Below, in pieces: positions 25,530 to 33,393 of a stretch of DNA of 64,000 bases. The notes under the pieces are model-generated. The model saw nothing but the letters and a program-made list of their open reading frames with translations. It was not told the origin of the DNA and did no database searches. Numbering within the stretch: the stretch's first letter is position 1; the number at the start of each line of letters is the position of its first letter. Both the position numbers and the translations under genes were made by a program. Source of the stretch: an uncultured Chloroflexota bacterium (GTDB lineage Bacteria > Chloroflexota > UBA4733); NCBI GenBank assembly GCA_937967325.1, contig CALBSQ010000056.1:42404-106403 (forward strand), in the 5' to 3' direction.

Positions 25530-26741
25530 TCAGTCGCTCGCAGCGTCGGCGGCGACGCTCACCGCGCGGGAGTGGACCGCCCGTGCCGGCTCCAGAGCCG
25601 GTTCCGGTTGTCCTTCTGCCGCGATGTCCGGTCGGAACCAGGTCTGGGCGATGAGGGTCGGGACCACCGCCGATCCGATCACAACGGTGACGAGAATAGT
25701 GTACTGGGTCTGATCGATAATGTGGTTCGTCAGCCCATACAAGGCGGAGATGGTGCCGAAGGTCAGCCCGGTGCTCATAAGTAAGGTGGTGTAGATCGAG
25801 TTGCGCGGCGTGAAGGCAAAGGCGCGGGCCAGCGGCCAGACGCCCACGGCCTTTGTCCCCATCTTGACCGCCAGCAGCGCGACGATCAGCACGAAGCCGG
25901 CGACCACCGCAGGTAGGGCGACGTAGCTGCCGGCCTTGAGGAAGTAGAACGGCGTCAGCAGCGCAAAGGCGATCGAGCGCATCCGGTCGACCAGGACCCG
26001 GTCGCGGACGAAGACCCCGGCGATGACCAGGCCCACTAGGTAGGCTGGTAAGACGGCTTCACTCTTGGCCAGCTCGGCCAGCCAGCCCAAACCGAAGAGG
26101 ATGAGGAAGATGAACTTGACCTCAGGCTCAGATACCCTCCCGCCGACACTGCCGATCACAAAGCGGGTCAAGCGCGGCAGGAACAAGAGCACAACTACGG
26201 TCACGACAACGAAGAGCAGGAGCAGCCAGTTGAAATTGGCGAAGAGAATTCCCAAGGCGAGCACGGTGCCCAGGTCGTTGACAAAGCAGGCCGCCAGGAT
26301 GAGCTTGCCGATGTCCGTGCGGTTGAGTCCCGTCTCCACCATCACGGCGTAGACCACCGCGACGGAGGTGGTGGACAGGGCGATGCCGCCGATCTCGGCG
26401 GCGTGCAGGTCCCAACGTGCCACCCAGAAGCAGAAGGTGAACGCGCCGAGCGCCGGCAGGATAAAGGCAATGCACCCGATGGCGAGGCTGGCTTTGAGGT
26501 GACGGCGCAAGGAGTCGGGGTCAATCTCGGCGCCCGCCAGAAAGGTCAGGAGAACGGAGCCGAAGCTGGCGAGGAAATCGATCCAGGGCGTGGTGTGCAA
26601 GCCGAGGAAGTTGCCGCCGATGACGCCGACGCCGATCTCGGCCAGCGCGACCGAGACGCCGAGACGGATGGAGATCAGGCTAGCAAGGAGGGCCAGCCCC
26701 ATCCAGAGCGAGGCGATAAACCAGACATCGTTGAGGTCCAT
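25530..26741 (-). CDS. CPA2-type cation:proton antiporter under a fluoride riboswitch
   Basis: 403 residues with about 11-12 membrane helices. The core resembles the Na+/H+ exchanger (Kef/NapA) family: FLAGAEIDPDSLRRHL, then FVNDLGTVLALGILFANF, where ND-LG lies at the ion-binding crossover. No TrkA-N/RCK domain follows. ATG 26741 has GGAGGG upstream. It is preceded by a clear fluoride riboswitch. CPA-family antiporters under this switch are known to extrude fluoride in other bacteria, so fluoride/proton exchange is the likely role, with the downstream USP as a partner. Confidence 0.88.
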   Translation of the reverse strand: MDLNDVWFIASLWMGLALLASLISIRLGVSVALAEIGVGVIGGNFLGLHTTPWIDFLASFGSVLLTFLAGAEIDPDSLRRHLKASLAIGCIAFILPALGAFTFCFWVARWDLHAAEIGGIALSTTSVAVVYAVMVETGLNRTDIGKLILAACFVNDLGTVLALGILFANFNWLLLLFVVVTVVVLLFLPRLTRFVIGSVGGRVSEPEVKFIFLILFGLGWLAELAKSEAVLPAYLVGLVIAGVFVRDRVLVDRMRSIAFALLTPFYFLKAGSYVALPAVVAGFVLIVALLAVKMGTKAVGVWPLARAFAFTPRNSIYTTLLMSTGLTFGTISALYGLTNHIIDQTQYTILVTVVIGSAVVPTLIAQTWFRPDIAAEGQPEPALEPARAVHSRAVSVAADAASD

Positions 26742-26790
26742 GGACGTACCCTCCGCAAACGGCCCACGGCCCTGCCGAGGCCTAGCCTCA

Positions 26791-26870
26791 GAGCAGGGGC
26801 CATCAGCGCCGTGCGGTTCGGAGGAACCGCCGCGACAGCGCCGGCTCGCTCACGGGTGGGACCCATCACC
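26791..26870 (-). ncRNA. Fluoride riboswitch (crcB motif) upstream of antiporter
   Basis: Read on the minus strand, GGTGATGGGTCCCACC (26870-26855) and GCTGATGGCCCCTGC (about 26807-26793) give the conserved aptamer halves, joined by a GC-rich stem. The downstream leader can form an alternative hairpin between GGCCCCTGC and GCAGGGCC (near 26768-26775) with an inner GAGGC/GCCTC stem. This could sequester the aptamer 3' half or affect the start region. A TATACT -10 box lies at 26887-26882 just upstream, so transcription begins right before the aptamer. Confidence 0.88.
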
Positions 26871-26881
26871 CTCTGGTCGGG

Positions 26882-26887
26882 AGTATA
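26882..26887 (-). promoter_or_regulatory. -10 box for the fluoride-responsive antiporter unit
   Basis: TATACT on the minus strand, 12 bases before the aptamer. No strong -35 is obvious. 26888-26975 holds nothing else that I recognise. Confidence 0.55.
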
Positions 26888-26975
26888 GCACGGGGCGATG
26901 CGCTGTACGTGGTTGTCGGGTCGGCGGCCGGCGGGTTGATCAATGCCGGATGCCGAAGCGTCCCTCAATCTTGCG

Positions 26976-27332
26976 CTAGGGAACGAGCGCCAGAACGTCA
27001 CGAGCCACCGGCGCCAGGCCCCGCTTGAGCTTGTAAAAGGCCCAGACGCCACGCTTCTCACTGGTGACCAGGCCGGCATCCTTGAGTCGCGTCAGGTGGT
27101 GACTGATGGTGGGCTGGCCTAGCTCCAGTGCGGCGGTGAAGTCGCAGACACAGACCGGAGCTGTCGCCTCCTTGAGGATGTGTAGGATCTGCAGACGCGC
27201 GGGATCCGCGAGCGCCTTGAATAGGCCGCTGAGCCGCTCGACTTGGTCGTCCGGCAGCGGCGACGCCACGGGCTCGCAGCAGCCGCGCACCCGCTCCGGT
27301 AGCACATTCAGTATGGGAAGTTCAACGTTCAT
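26976..27332 (-). CDS. arsR: ArsR-family arsenic-responsive repressor
   Basis: 118-residue winged-helix repressor. The helix-turn-helix (LGQPTISHHLTRLKDAGLV) follows the metal-binding motif PVCVCDF, the Cys-x-Cys of classical As(III)-sensing ArsR; an additional Cys pair CC lies near residue 19. On binding arsenite it should leave the DNA and release the divergent arsM unit. ATG 27332 has no clear ribosome site and may be translated poorly or from a leaderless transcript. The intergenic region has repeated GTCGAT half-sites. Confidence 0.9.
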   Translation of the reverse strand: MNVELPILNVLPERVRGCCEPVASPLPDDQVERLSGLFKALADPARLQILHILKEATAPVCVCDFTAALELGQPTISHHLTRLKDAGLVTSEKRGVWAFYKLKRGLAPVARDVLALVP

Positions 27333-27358
27333 ATGGACAGTGTACCGGACCCATTGAC

Positions 27359-27412
27359 GGATGTCGATGTATAGGCTACACTGCGCAATATATCGACGTG
27401 AGTCGATGTATG
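27359..27412. promoter_or_regulatory. ArsR operator candidates
   Basis: An imperfect inverted repeat TATATCGAC-gtga-GTCGATGTA lies at 27389-27410, and another half-site GTCGATGTAT at 27363-27372. They sit between the divergent arsR and the arsM unit, where the ArsR dimer would be expected to bind. Confidence 0.65.
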
Positions 27413-27423
27413 GGGAGGCAGGC

Positions 27424-27660
27424 ATGCTGAGTATCGACCCCGACGGCCTGTACCGCCTGTCCATCCGGACAATCGCCGAGCGGCGTGAGGAGGCACGACG
27501 GCAGGCGCTGGTCCGCTCATACATGCGGTCTCGGCAAGCGGGCAACGGTGTCCTACCGTTGGGCGTCGCGCTCCGGGCCGCGCTTTCCCTCATCTGGAGC
27601 CGGCGATACCCGGCAACTTATGGCCCGGCACGTTGCTGCCTGGCCGCGCAGTTTCGTTGA
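27424..27660 (+). CDS. Small hypothetical basic protein
   Basis: 78 residues from ATG 27424 with GGGAGG upstream. It begins MLSIDPDGLYRLSIRTIAER, is rich in Arg, and has no membrane helix or metal motif except a C-terminal CC. It lies between the arsR operator and arsM, so it should be arsenic-inducible. I do not recognise it. Confidence 0.55.
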   Translation: MLSIDPDGLYRLSIRTIAERREEARRQALVRSYMRSRQAGNGVLPLGVALRAALSLIWSRRYPATYGPARCCLAAQFR

Positions 27661-27675
27661 GAAAGGAACAAGCGC

Positions 27676-28566
27676 ATGACCCATGACGTGGAGACCCGGG
27701 AGGCAGTGCGGCAGCGGTATGCCCAGGCGGCGTTGCAGGTGCTCCAGCCGGAGCAGCGAGGCCGGTCGTCTTGCTGTGGCTCTGGCGCCTCCTGCTGTGG
27801 CGATTCCTCTGCTGGTGAGGGGGGGTGCGGCGCTGGCGCGGCCGACCCAGTCACCGGTAACCTCTACACTGAAGACGAGCTGGCAAATCTCCCAACCGAG
27901 GCCGCGACGGCCTCTCTTGGCTGCGGCAACCCGACAGCGTTGGCGGAGCTGCTACCGGGGGAGATCGTGCTGGACCTTGGTTCCGGCGGCGGGATCGACG
28001 TCTTGCTCTCCGCCAAGCGCGTCGGACCGGCTGGAAAGGCGTATGGCCTGGATATGACCGACGAGATGCTGACGCTGGCCCGGCAGAACGCGGCCAAGGC
28101 GGGCGCCGCCAACGTCGAGTTTCTCAAGGGGCAGATCGAGGAGATCCCTCTGCCGGACAACAGCGTGGACGTCATCATCTCCAACTGTGTCATCAATCTC
28201 TCGACGGATAAGGACCGTGTGCTCCAAGAGGCATTCCGCGTGCTCAAGCCGGGCGGCCGCTTCGCCGTATCCGACGTCGTGGTAGAGGGGCGAGTACCGT
28301 CCGACCTGCGTCGCCAGGTGGAGCTCTGGGTGGGCTGCATCGCTGGCGCGCTGGATCGCCGCGACTATCTCGCGAAGCTAGGAGCAGCGGGCTTCGTGCA
28401 GCCCTCCATCGAGCCGACGCGCTATTACGCGGCGGATGAGATTGGCGACGAGCGCCTGAATGGCTGGCTGTCCGACCAGCCTGAAGAGGACCGCTCGCGA
28501 CTGAATCGGGCCTTCTTCAGCGCGTTCGTCCGGGCAAGCAAACCCGGCGCTGAGGCGCCGGAGTAG
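27676..28566 (+). CDS. arsM: Arsenite S-adenosylmethionine methyltransferase
   Basis: 296 residues. The enzyme transfers methyl groups from SAM to As(III), giving volatile or less toxic methylarsenicals. The SAM motif is VLDLGSGGGIDVLL (98-111). The three conserved As-binding cysteines are C83 (LGCGNP), C171 (SNCVINL) and C221 (VGCIAGAL). A Cys-rich N-terminal patch (CCGSGASCCG, 33-42) is typical of ArsM. It is 15 bases after the small ORF and 3 bases before arsN1, forming an operon controlled by the divergent arsR. Confidence 0.95.
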   Translation: MTHDVETREAVRQRYAQAALQVLQPEQRGRSSCCGSGASCCGDSSAGEGGCGAGAADPVTGNLYTEDELANLPTEAATASLGCGNPTALAELLPGEIVLDLGSGGGIDVLLSAKRVGPAGKAYGLDMTDEMLTLARQNAAKAGAANVEFLKGQIEEIPLPDNSVDVIISNCVINLSTDKDRVLQEAFRVLKPGGRFAVSDVVVEGRVPSDLRRQVELWVGCIAGALDRRDYLAKLGAAGFVQPSIEPTRYYAADEIGDERLNGWLSDQPEEDRSRLNRAFFSAFVRASKPGAEAPE

Positions 28567-28569
28567 TTG

Positions 28570-29070
28570 ATGCCGACCATGCAGGTGCGGGCTGCTTCCG
28601 TCGAGGACGCCGCGTCGATCTCGGCGATCTACAACCAGGGGATCGAAGATCGCGTTGCTACCTTTGAGACACGGCCGCGCTCGGCGGACGACGTCGGCGC
28701 CTGGTTCGACGGGCGTCACCCCGTAGTCGTCGTCGAGGAAGATGGTGAGGTCGTCGCCTTCGCCGCCACGTCGACCTATCGTCCGCGCGACTGCTACGCC
28801 GGGATCGCCGAGTTTTCCGTCTACGTCGCCCGCTCGGCGCGCGGTCGCGGCGCTGGCCGCTTCGCTATGGAGGCCCTGCTGATCGCCGCCGAGCAGGCCG
28901 GCTTCTGGAAGCTGGTCTCGCGGGTCTTCGTGGAGAACACTCCCAGCCGGCGCTTGCTCTCCTCGCTCGGTTTCCGCGAGGTAGGCATCTACGAGAAGCA
29001 CGCCCAGCTCGACGGCGTGTGGCGTGACGTGGTGATTGTGGAGCGGCTGCTCCTCCGCAACCTCAACTAG
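28570..29070 (+). CDS. arsN1: GNAT N-acetyltransferase, ArsN1-like (arsinothricin resistance)
   Basis: 166-residue GNAT enzyme. The acetyl-CoA loop ARGRGAGRFAMEALL and features of the phosphinothricin/arsinothricin acetyltransferase group are present (IYNQGIEDRVATFET, SVYVARSARGRG, FREVGIYEKHAQLDGVWRD). Association with arsM and arsR supports ArsN1, which N-acetylates the arsenic antibiotic arsinothricin, over phosphinothricin acetyltransferase proper. ATG 28570 follows arsM directly. It ends 4 bases into the convergent MFS gene. Confidence 0.85.
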   Translation: MPTMQVRAASVEDAASISAIYNQGIEDRVATFETRPRSADDVGAWFDGRHPVVVVEEDGEVVAFAATSTYRPRDCYAGIAEFSVYVARSARGRGAGRFAMEALLIAAEQAGFWKLVSRVFVENTPSRRLLSSLGFREVGIYEKHAQLDGVWRDVVIVERLLLRNLN

Positions 29071-30356
29071 CCGGGGCGCCGGCGTCCGGCGTCCGGTCCC
29101 ATGCCGCGAGTGCCGGGCATGAGGATCCCGAGCACACCGGCGAGCACCAGCAGCGCCCCGCCGCCGAGGTACACCGCGACGATGCCGGCCCGATCGACGA
29201 TGATGCCGGCCAGGCCGATGCTGGCGATCTCGCCCGCTGCCCACACCGCGTCGAGCGTGGCGAAAACGCGCCCGCGCAGGGCATCCGGTATTCGCCGCTG
29301 GACGACGGTGCTGTAGGTCACGGCGCCGGTGGACGTCCCCAGCCCGTAGGTGAACAGCAGGAACAGCGCGACGGGGAATGGGGTCAGCACCGCCAGCAGG
29401 ACGTCGCCGAGGCCGCGCCAGACGTAGGGCCAGAAGACCAGGCGGGGATCGGGGCCGAAGCGGCGTGGGAGGAGGAAGGGTCCGACCAGCGCCCCAGCGC
29501 CGATGGCGAGCAGCAGCCAGGAGAATGCGGCGGGCGGCAGGTGCAGGTGGCGGCTGGCCAGCACCACCAGCAGGGCGGACGTCCCGCCCGTGGCGAGGGC
29601 GGCGAGACCCTGAATGAGCAGGAGCGGCCCCACGAAGGCGTCCCTTCCGGCGAAGGCCAGCCCGGCCCGCGCCTCCGCCCAGAACCCGCCCAGCGGCCCC
29701 CGTTCCTCGGCGACCTCTGGGTGATGCCGGGCCGGCAGCCGGGAGAGCATCAGCGCGGAAAAGCCGAAGGAGGCGGCATTGAGGAGAAAGGCAGGCGCGG
29801 CGCCCCAGGCGAGGAGCAGGGCGCCGGCGAGGGCGGAGGCGACAATCTGCGTGGCCTGCTCCGTGGACCAGCCGACGGAGTTGGCCGCCAGTAGGTCGTC
29901 GGCATCGACCAATGACGGCAGCAGCGCCTGCTGCGCCGGGCGGAACGGGACGCCGGCGGCCGTGAGGGCCATGGCCAGACCGAACGCCACCGGCGCGTTG
30001 CCGGTGAAGGCGAGCGCGGCGGCCAGGGCGGCGCGAGCGAGGTCCGCGACAATCATCAGGGTGCGCCGGTCAAACCGGTCCACCAGGACGCCGGCGATGG
30101 GGCCGAGCGCCAGCCCGACCAGGATTTGCGCCAGGGACAGCGCGGCCAGGACCGCGCCGGAGCCGGTGAGCCGGAAGAGGAGCACTACCAAGGCGACGTA
30201 GTGCAGGGTATCGCCGACGTTGGAGACCACCTGGCCGAGCCACAGGGGGCGGTAGGTGGGACTGCGCAGGATGCGGGCGTAGGGGGCGAGCGTGTCCAGG
30301 ACGGCCACCCTTCCCACCTGTCCCCGTCCCGCCGACGGAGCCCGAAATGGGGCCAT
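29067..30356 (-). CDS. MFS transporter (12-helix, MefA/enterobactin-exporter-like)
   Basis: 429 residues with about 12 helices. Family features include RPLWLGQVVSNVGDTLHYVA at the N-terminus and GVLVDRFDRRTLMIVADLAR in the TM2-TM3 loop. ATG 30356 has no clear ribosome site; GTG at 30307 (AVLDTLAPYARIL) is an alternative internal start. It is divergent from a MerR-type regulator across an ATCAT/ATGAT dyad that also occurs before the mercury operon. The substrate is unknown; an arsenic or drug efflux role is possible from context. Confidence 0.85.
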   Translation of the reverse strand: MAPFRAPSAGRGQVGRVAVLDTLAPYARILRSPTYRPLWLGQVVSNVGDTLHYVALVVLLFRLTGSGAVLAALSLAQILVGLALGPIAGVLVDRFDRRTLMIVADLARAALAAALAFTGNAPVAFGLAMALTAAGVPFRPAQQALLPSLVDADDLLAANSVGWSTEQATQIVASALAGALLLAWGAAPAFLLNAASFGFSALMLSRLPARHHPEVAEERGPLGGFWAEARAGLAFAGRDAFVGPLLLIQGLAALATGGTSALLVVLASRHLHLPPAAFSWLLLAIGAGALVGPFLLPRRFGPDPRLVFWPYVWRGLGDVLLAVLTPFPVALFLLFTYGLGTSTGAVTYSTVVQRRIPDALRGRVFATLDAVWAAGEIASIGLAGIIVDRAGIVAVYLGGGALLVLAGVLGILMPGTRGMGPDAGRRRPG

Positions 30357-30362
30357 TGCATC

Positions 30363-30379
30363 ATAAAGTCATGATATAT
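30363..30379. promoter_or_regulatory. Operator candidate shared with the mercury operon
   Basis: ATCATAAAGTCATGATATAT spans 30360-30379, with dyad arms ATCAT and ATGAT around AAAGTC. A nearly identical element, ATCACGAAGTCATGATACAT, lies at 31505-31524 before the CmtR-like repressor gene. One regulator probably binds both. Confidence 0.6.
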
Positions 30380-30465
30380 TCTAGTCGCCGAGCCGATGAT
30401 GTGCCCGTTAGTGAAGCGCTCTCCGGCGAGACGCCGTCAAGCGGCTTCGGTTATAGGTGCCAATT

Positions 30466-30915
30466 ATGACGGCGGCCAGCGATGCCCATGCGCCGGTCAT
30501 GACGATCGGGGAACTGTCGCGGCGGACCGGGGCATCGGTCAAGGCGCTGCGCCGCTACGAGGGCATGGGGCTCATCTACACGCTCGGTCGGAGCCCCGCG
30601 AACTACCGGCTGTTCGACGAGTCCGCCCTGTGGTGCGTCCAAGTGATCCGCAACCTGCGCGCCCTCGGGCTCACCATGGCAGAGGTCCGCGAGCTCGGCC
30701 GCGTCTACCTGGGGCGGCCCGACCAGCCCATCGGTCGTCACCTGGCCGAACGACTGCGCGCCGTGCGGGCGCGCCTCGACGCCCGTATCGCCGAGCTCCA
30801 GGAGCTGCGCCAGCGCATCAGCTACTTCGAGTTGCACTACGAGGCGGAGCTCGCCGGCCAGCCCGGCGCCGACTTTCGTGCCGACGACCCGAGGTTTCGG
30901 CACACTGCCACTTGA
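30466..30915 (+). CDS. MerR-family transcriptional regulator
   Basis: 149 residues, with the N-terminal winged helix of MerR proteins (MTIGELSRRTGASVKALRRY, EGMGLIYTLGRSPANYRLFD) and a dimerisation coiled coil (ERLRAVRARLDARIAELQEL). The C-terminal metal-binding cysteines of MerR or CueR are not seen: only one Cys, in the middle (WCVQVIRNL). It may not be a metal sensor. ATG 30466 is preferred over GTG 30457. It is divergent from the MFS gene and upstream of a membrane protein. Confidence 0.82.
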   Translation: MTAASDAHAPVMTIGELSRRTGASVKALRRYEGMGLIYTLGRSPANYRLFDESALWCVQVIRNLRALGLTMAEVRELGRVYLGRPDQPIGRHLAERLRAVRARLDARIAELQELRQRISYFELHYEAELAGQPGADFRADDPRFRHTAT

Positions 30916-30962
30916 CTCTCCCCCCGGGGGGAGGCCGTACCATCCGGCTGGAGGTGATGGTA

Positions 30963-31445
30963 ATGGCAGTGACAAACATCGATCAGGGGCATGGCGCGGG
31001 GCGCGGGATCGGGGTCATCGGCACGGCGGCGCGGGTCATCCTGGGGATCGTGCTCCTGGGGATCGTGCTCCTGGGTCAGCTATCAACGGGCATTAGGCCG
31101 GCCTCGTGGGCCCTCGGCCTCGTTGGCTTCCCCGTGCTGTTGCTCACCTGGCAGTGGCTACGAGCGCGCCGTGATCCGACTCGGCTCGAGGCGACCGGGC
31201 CCTTCGGTTTCGTGCTCAACGCGGCGGCATTCCTGGCCCTGTATCTCACCTTCTGGTACGCGCCAGCCCTCTCGATCACGAGCGACGCCGCGCTTATCTT
31301 TTACGGAGCCTCGATGGTGCTCGCGGCGCTGCGGGGGTACGCCGGGTGCGAGGTGCTGGCCGTCTCCAACTGGCTGCTCCGCCGCGACGACCAGGTGGGC
31401 TGCCTCATATTTTCGCCCATCGACTCCCTGGAGCGCCGCCGCTGA
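30963..31445 (+). CDS. Hypothetical four-helix membrane protein
   Basis: 160 residues from ATG 30963 with GGAGG eight bases upstream. About four hydrophobic helices. The first contains a short tandem repeat (LLGIVLLGIVLLG), from a 15-base DNA duplication. The C-terminal part has two cysteines around a charged loop (GCEVLAVSNWLLRRDDQVGC). It probably shares a transcript with the MerR gene 47 bases upstream. The family resembles small membrane proteins seen in metal-resistance islands, but I cannot name it. Confidence 0.7.
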   Translation: MAVTNIDQGHGAGRGIGVIGTAARVILGIVLLGIVLLGQLSTGIRPASWALGLVGFPVLLLTWQWLRARRDPTRLEATGPFGFVLNAAAFLALYLTFWYAPALSITSDAALIFYGASMVLAALRGYAGCEVLAVSNWLLRRDDQVGCLIFSPIDSLERRR

Positions 31446-31504
31446 GCTCGCGCGGGACTGCCCGTCCGTGGCAAGGTAATCGCGAGGAATCTGGTATCAT
31501 TGAT

Positions 31505-31524
31505 ATCACGAAGTCATGATACAT
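31505..31524. promoter_or_regulatory. Operator candidate of the mercury operon
   Basis: ATCACGAAGTCATGATACAT lies 22 bases before the CmtR-like repressor gene. It matches the element at 30360-30379 in 17 of 20 positions. Confidence 0.6.
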
Positions 31525-31546
31525 TGGGAGAGGGCACGGACGAACG

Positions 31547-31933
31547 ATGGATGTGTGCGCAGTGCGGGAAGGGCCGGACGCCGTGGCGGTGACCGCGCGC
31601 TTCTTTGGGGGCCTGGCCGATCCGACGCGCCTGGCCATCGTGGAGTTCCTGCTGGCGCGCCCGCGCACGGTGGGCGAGATCGTGGCCGCGCTGGGTCTCC
31701 GCCAGAACCGCGTCTCCAACGCCCTGGCCTGCCTCAAGTGGTGCGGCTATGTGGAGGGGCGGCGCGAGGGCCGGCAGGTCTGGTACCGCGTGGCCGACCC
31801 GCGCGTGCGCACGCTGGTCGGCCTGGCACGCGGCATCGTGGCCGACCACGCCGCGGCCCTCGCCTCCTGCACCCGGCTGCCGGAGGTGGAGACGGACGAC
31901 GCCGGAATGGAATCGGCGGGGCAGGCCGGCTGA
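31547..31933 (+). CDS. CmtR-like ArsR-family metal repressor of the mercury operon
   Basis: 128-residue winged-helix repressor. The recognition helix includes LRQNRVSNALACLKWCGYVE. Cys62 and Cys66 within it and Cys108 near the C-terminus have the same spacing as the Cd/Pb/Hg-binding C57, C61 and C102 of Mycobacterium CmtR. No CVCD motif. It is the first gene of the merF-merB-ccdA-merA cluster, so the operon is probably ArsR/CmtR-controlled, as in Streptomyces, not MerR-controlled. ATG 31547. A paralogue lies at 52186. Confidence 0.88.
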   Translation: MDVCAVREGPDAVAVTARFFGGLADPTRLAIVEFLLARPRTVGEIVAALGLRQNRVSNALACLKWCGYVEGRREGRQVWYRVADPRVRTLVGLARGIVADHAAALASCTRLPEVETDDAGMESAGQAG

Positions 31934-31966
31934 GTCGCGTCGGAGTCGGAGTGAAGGAGGATTCCC

Positions 31967-32257
31967 ATGGGCAAGGACTCGGATGGAGCGGGCGGCCTGC
32001 TGCCGCTGCTCCTGCCTATCGCCGCCGTGGCGCTCTGTTGCGGCGGCCCGCTGTTGATCGGCCTGCTGGCGTCGGCCGCGATCAGCGGCGCGGTCGTTGC
32101 CGGCGCTCTGCCGGCGGCGGGGCTGGTGCTGGCAGGCGCGGTGCTGATGGCAGGCGGGGCCTGGCTCGTGCGACGGCAAGGAGCGGGGGCCGACTGCTGC
32201 GCCGTTCCGCCGCCATCGCACACCAGCAAGGAGCGATCGGAGGTTCTGCCACGATGA
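31967..32257 (+). CDS. MerF-like mercuric ion transporter
   Basis: 96 residues with two membrane helices. A vicinal Cys pair lies inside the first helix (VALCCGGPLL, C24-C25) and a second pair just after the second helix (ADCCAVPP, C77-C78). This is the same plan as MerF (about 81 residues, CC at 21-22 and 71-72), which carries Hg(II) into the cytoplasm for MerA. Sequence similarity outside the motifs is weak, so it is called MerF-like. It overlaps the next ORF by 4 bases (ATGA). Confidence 0.75.
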   Translation: MGKDSDGAGGLLPLLLPIAAVALCCGGPLLIGLLASAAISGAVVAGALPAAGLVLAGAVLMAGGAWLVRRQGAGADCCAVPPPSHTSKERSEVLPR

Positions 32258-32511
32258 AGCGTCCGGTCCTCGCGCTGGACGTCGATCCGTCGGACAGCGC
32301 CGCAATGGTCGCGGAATTCCGGCAACTTGTGCCCGGCGGCGCCTACTCCTTCGCGCTGGACCCCGGCGGCGCGATCGCCCAACGCTACGGCGTGCGGGCG
32401 CTGGAAGAGAGTGTGGTCGCCAGCCCGGCCGGCGCGCTGGCCTTCCACAACACCACCCCACCAACGGTGGCGACGCTCGAACTCGAGCTCGAGAGAGTCG
32501 CGGCGGGATGA
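32254..32511 (+). CDS. Truncated thioredoxin/TlpA-like protein lacking CxxC
   Basis: 85 residues from ATG 32254. It matches only the C-terminal half of TlpA/redoxin proteins (VLALDVDPSDSAAMVAEFRQ, then FALDPGGAIAQRYGVRALEE). The N-terminal strand and the catalytic CxxC are missing. Translationally coupled to the MerF-like gene, it may still be made, but cannot act as a normal thiol reductase. A closely related sequence occurs in the damaged gene at 34983. It is one of three defective thioredoxin-like genes in this operon. Confidence 0.6.
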   Translation: MKRPVLALDVDPSDSAAMVAEFRQLVPGGAYSFALDPGGAIAQRYGVRALEESVVASPAGALAFHNTTPPTVATLELELERVAAG

Positions 32512-32640
32512 GCCTGCCCTACCTGGCCTTCGCTGTCGCGGTCGTGCAAAACGGGACGAGTAAGTCCGATGCCAAACCCTAATCGGTATTCCGAGATTAA
32601 GTACATTGAAAATCAGCATGAAACGGGAGGAGTGGATCCG

Positions 32641-33393
32641 ATGTCAAACCATAATCTTTATGAAATCGCTGAGGGACTGCGTGAATCCGGCTTTGATATT
32701 CCCAGTCTCAGCCCGGATGCCCCCGGGTTTGTCGTTGAACTGTGGCGACTTTTGGCCAAAGGCCACCCCATATCCTCGGAGCAGGTTGAAAAGACCCTTT
32801 CATATCTAGGCATTTCCCGCGAGGTTCTGACCAAGCTTAAAGCCGGGCTAGAGTACGACGATCAGGGCAACATCGTAGGTGCGGTTGGGTTATCGCTGAA
32901 CCCTGCCTCGTCGAACCGACTGCAAATCAACGGTCACACGCTGTACACCTGGTGCGCCTGGGACGCCCTGTTCATCCCGCTGGGTCTCAAACAGACGGTG
33001 ATGGTGGATGCGCTCTCCCCGGCGACAGGAGACAGTATTCGCATAAGGGTCACACCCGAGCGCGTCGAATCCTACGAACCGGAGCGTGCCGTCATTTCTA
33101 TCATTGTGCCCTCAACCGGAGCAGTATCGGCAGCGAGCACGCCCGAAGACGTGTGGCTGGCCTTCTGCAACCACGTCCATTTCTTCAGTTCCCCCGAGGC
33201 GGCGTCCGCGTGGTTTGCCGGGAAGCAACACGCGCCGCTCCTTCTCTCGATTGAGGAAGGCTATGAGCTCGGGCGTATTCGGTTCGCGGACGTGCTCAGC
33301 GCGGTCACCGACCCGACGGGCGCGCTCGCCGGACACGGCACGACCTCGCCTGCACCGAGCGAGCGGCCAGCGCGGCAGGTGTCGCGGGGGTGA
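32641..33393 (+). CDS. merB: Organomercurial lyase
   Basis: 250 residues. MerB cleaves carbon-mercury bonds to give Hg(II) for MerA. The catalytic set is intact: C105 and D108 in TWCAWDALF, and C176 in FCNHVHFF, matching C96, D99 and C159 of the R831b enzyme. ATG 32641 has GGGAGGAG upstream. The first 250 bases are clearly more AT-rich than the neighbours, which suggests separate acquisition. It overlaps ccdA by 4 bases (GTGA). Confidence 0.93.
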   Translation: MSNHNLYEIAEGLRESGFDIPSLSPDAPGFVVELWRLLAKGHPISSEQVEKTLSYLGISREVLTKLKAGLEYDDQGNIVGAVGLSLNPASSNRLQINGHTLYTWCAWDALFIPLGLKQTVMVDALSPATGDSIRIRVTPERVESYEPERAVISIIVPSTGAVSAASTPEDVWLAFCNHVHFFSSPEAASAWFAGKQHAPLLLSIEEGYELGRIRFADVLSAVTDPTGALAGHGTTSPAPSERPARQVSRG

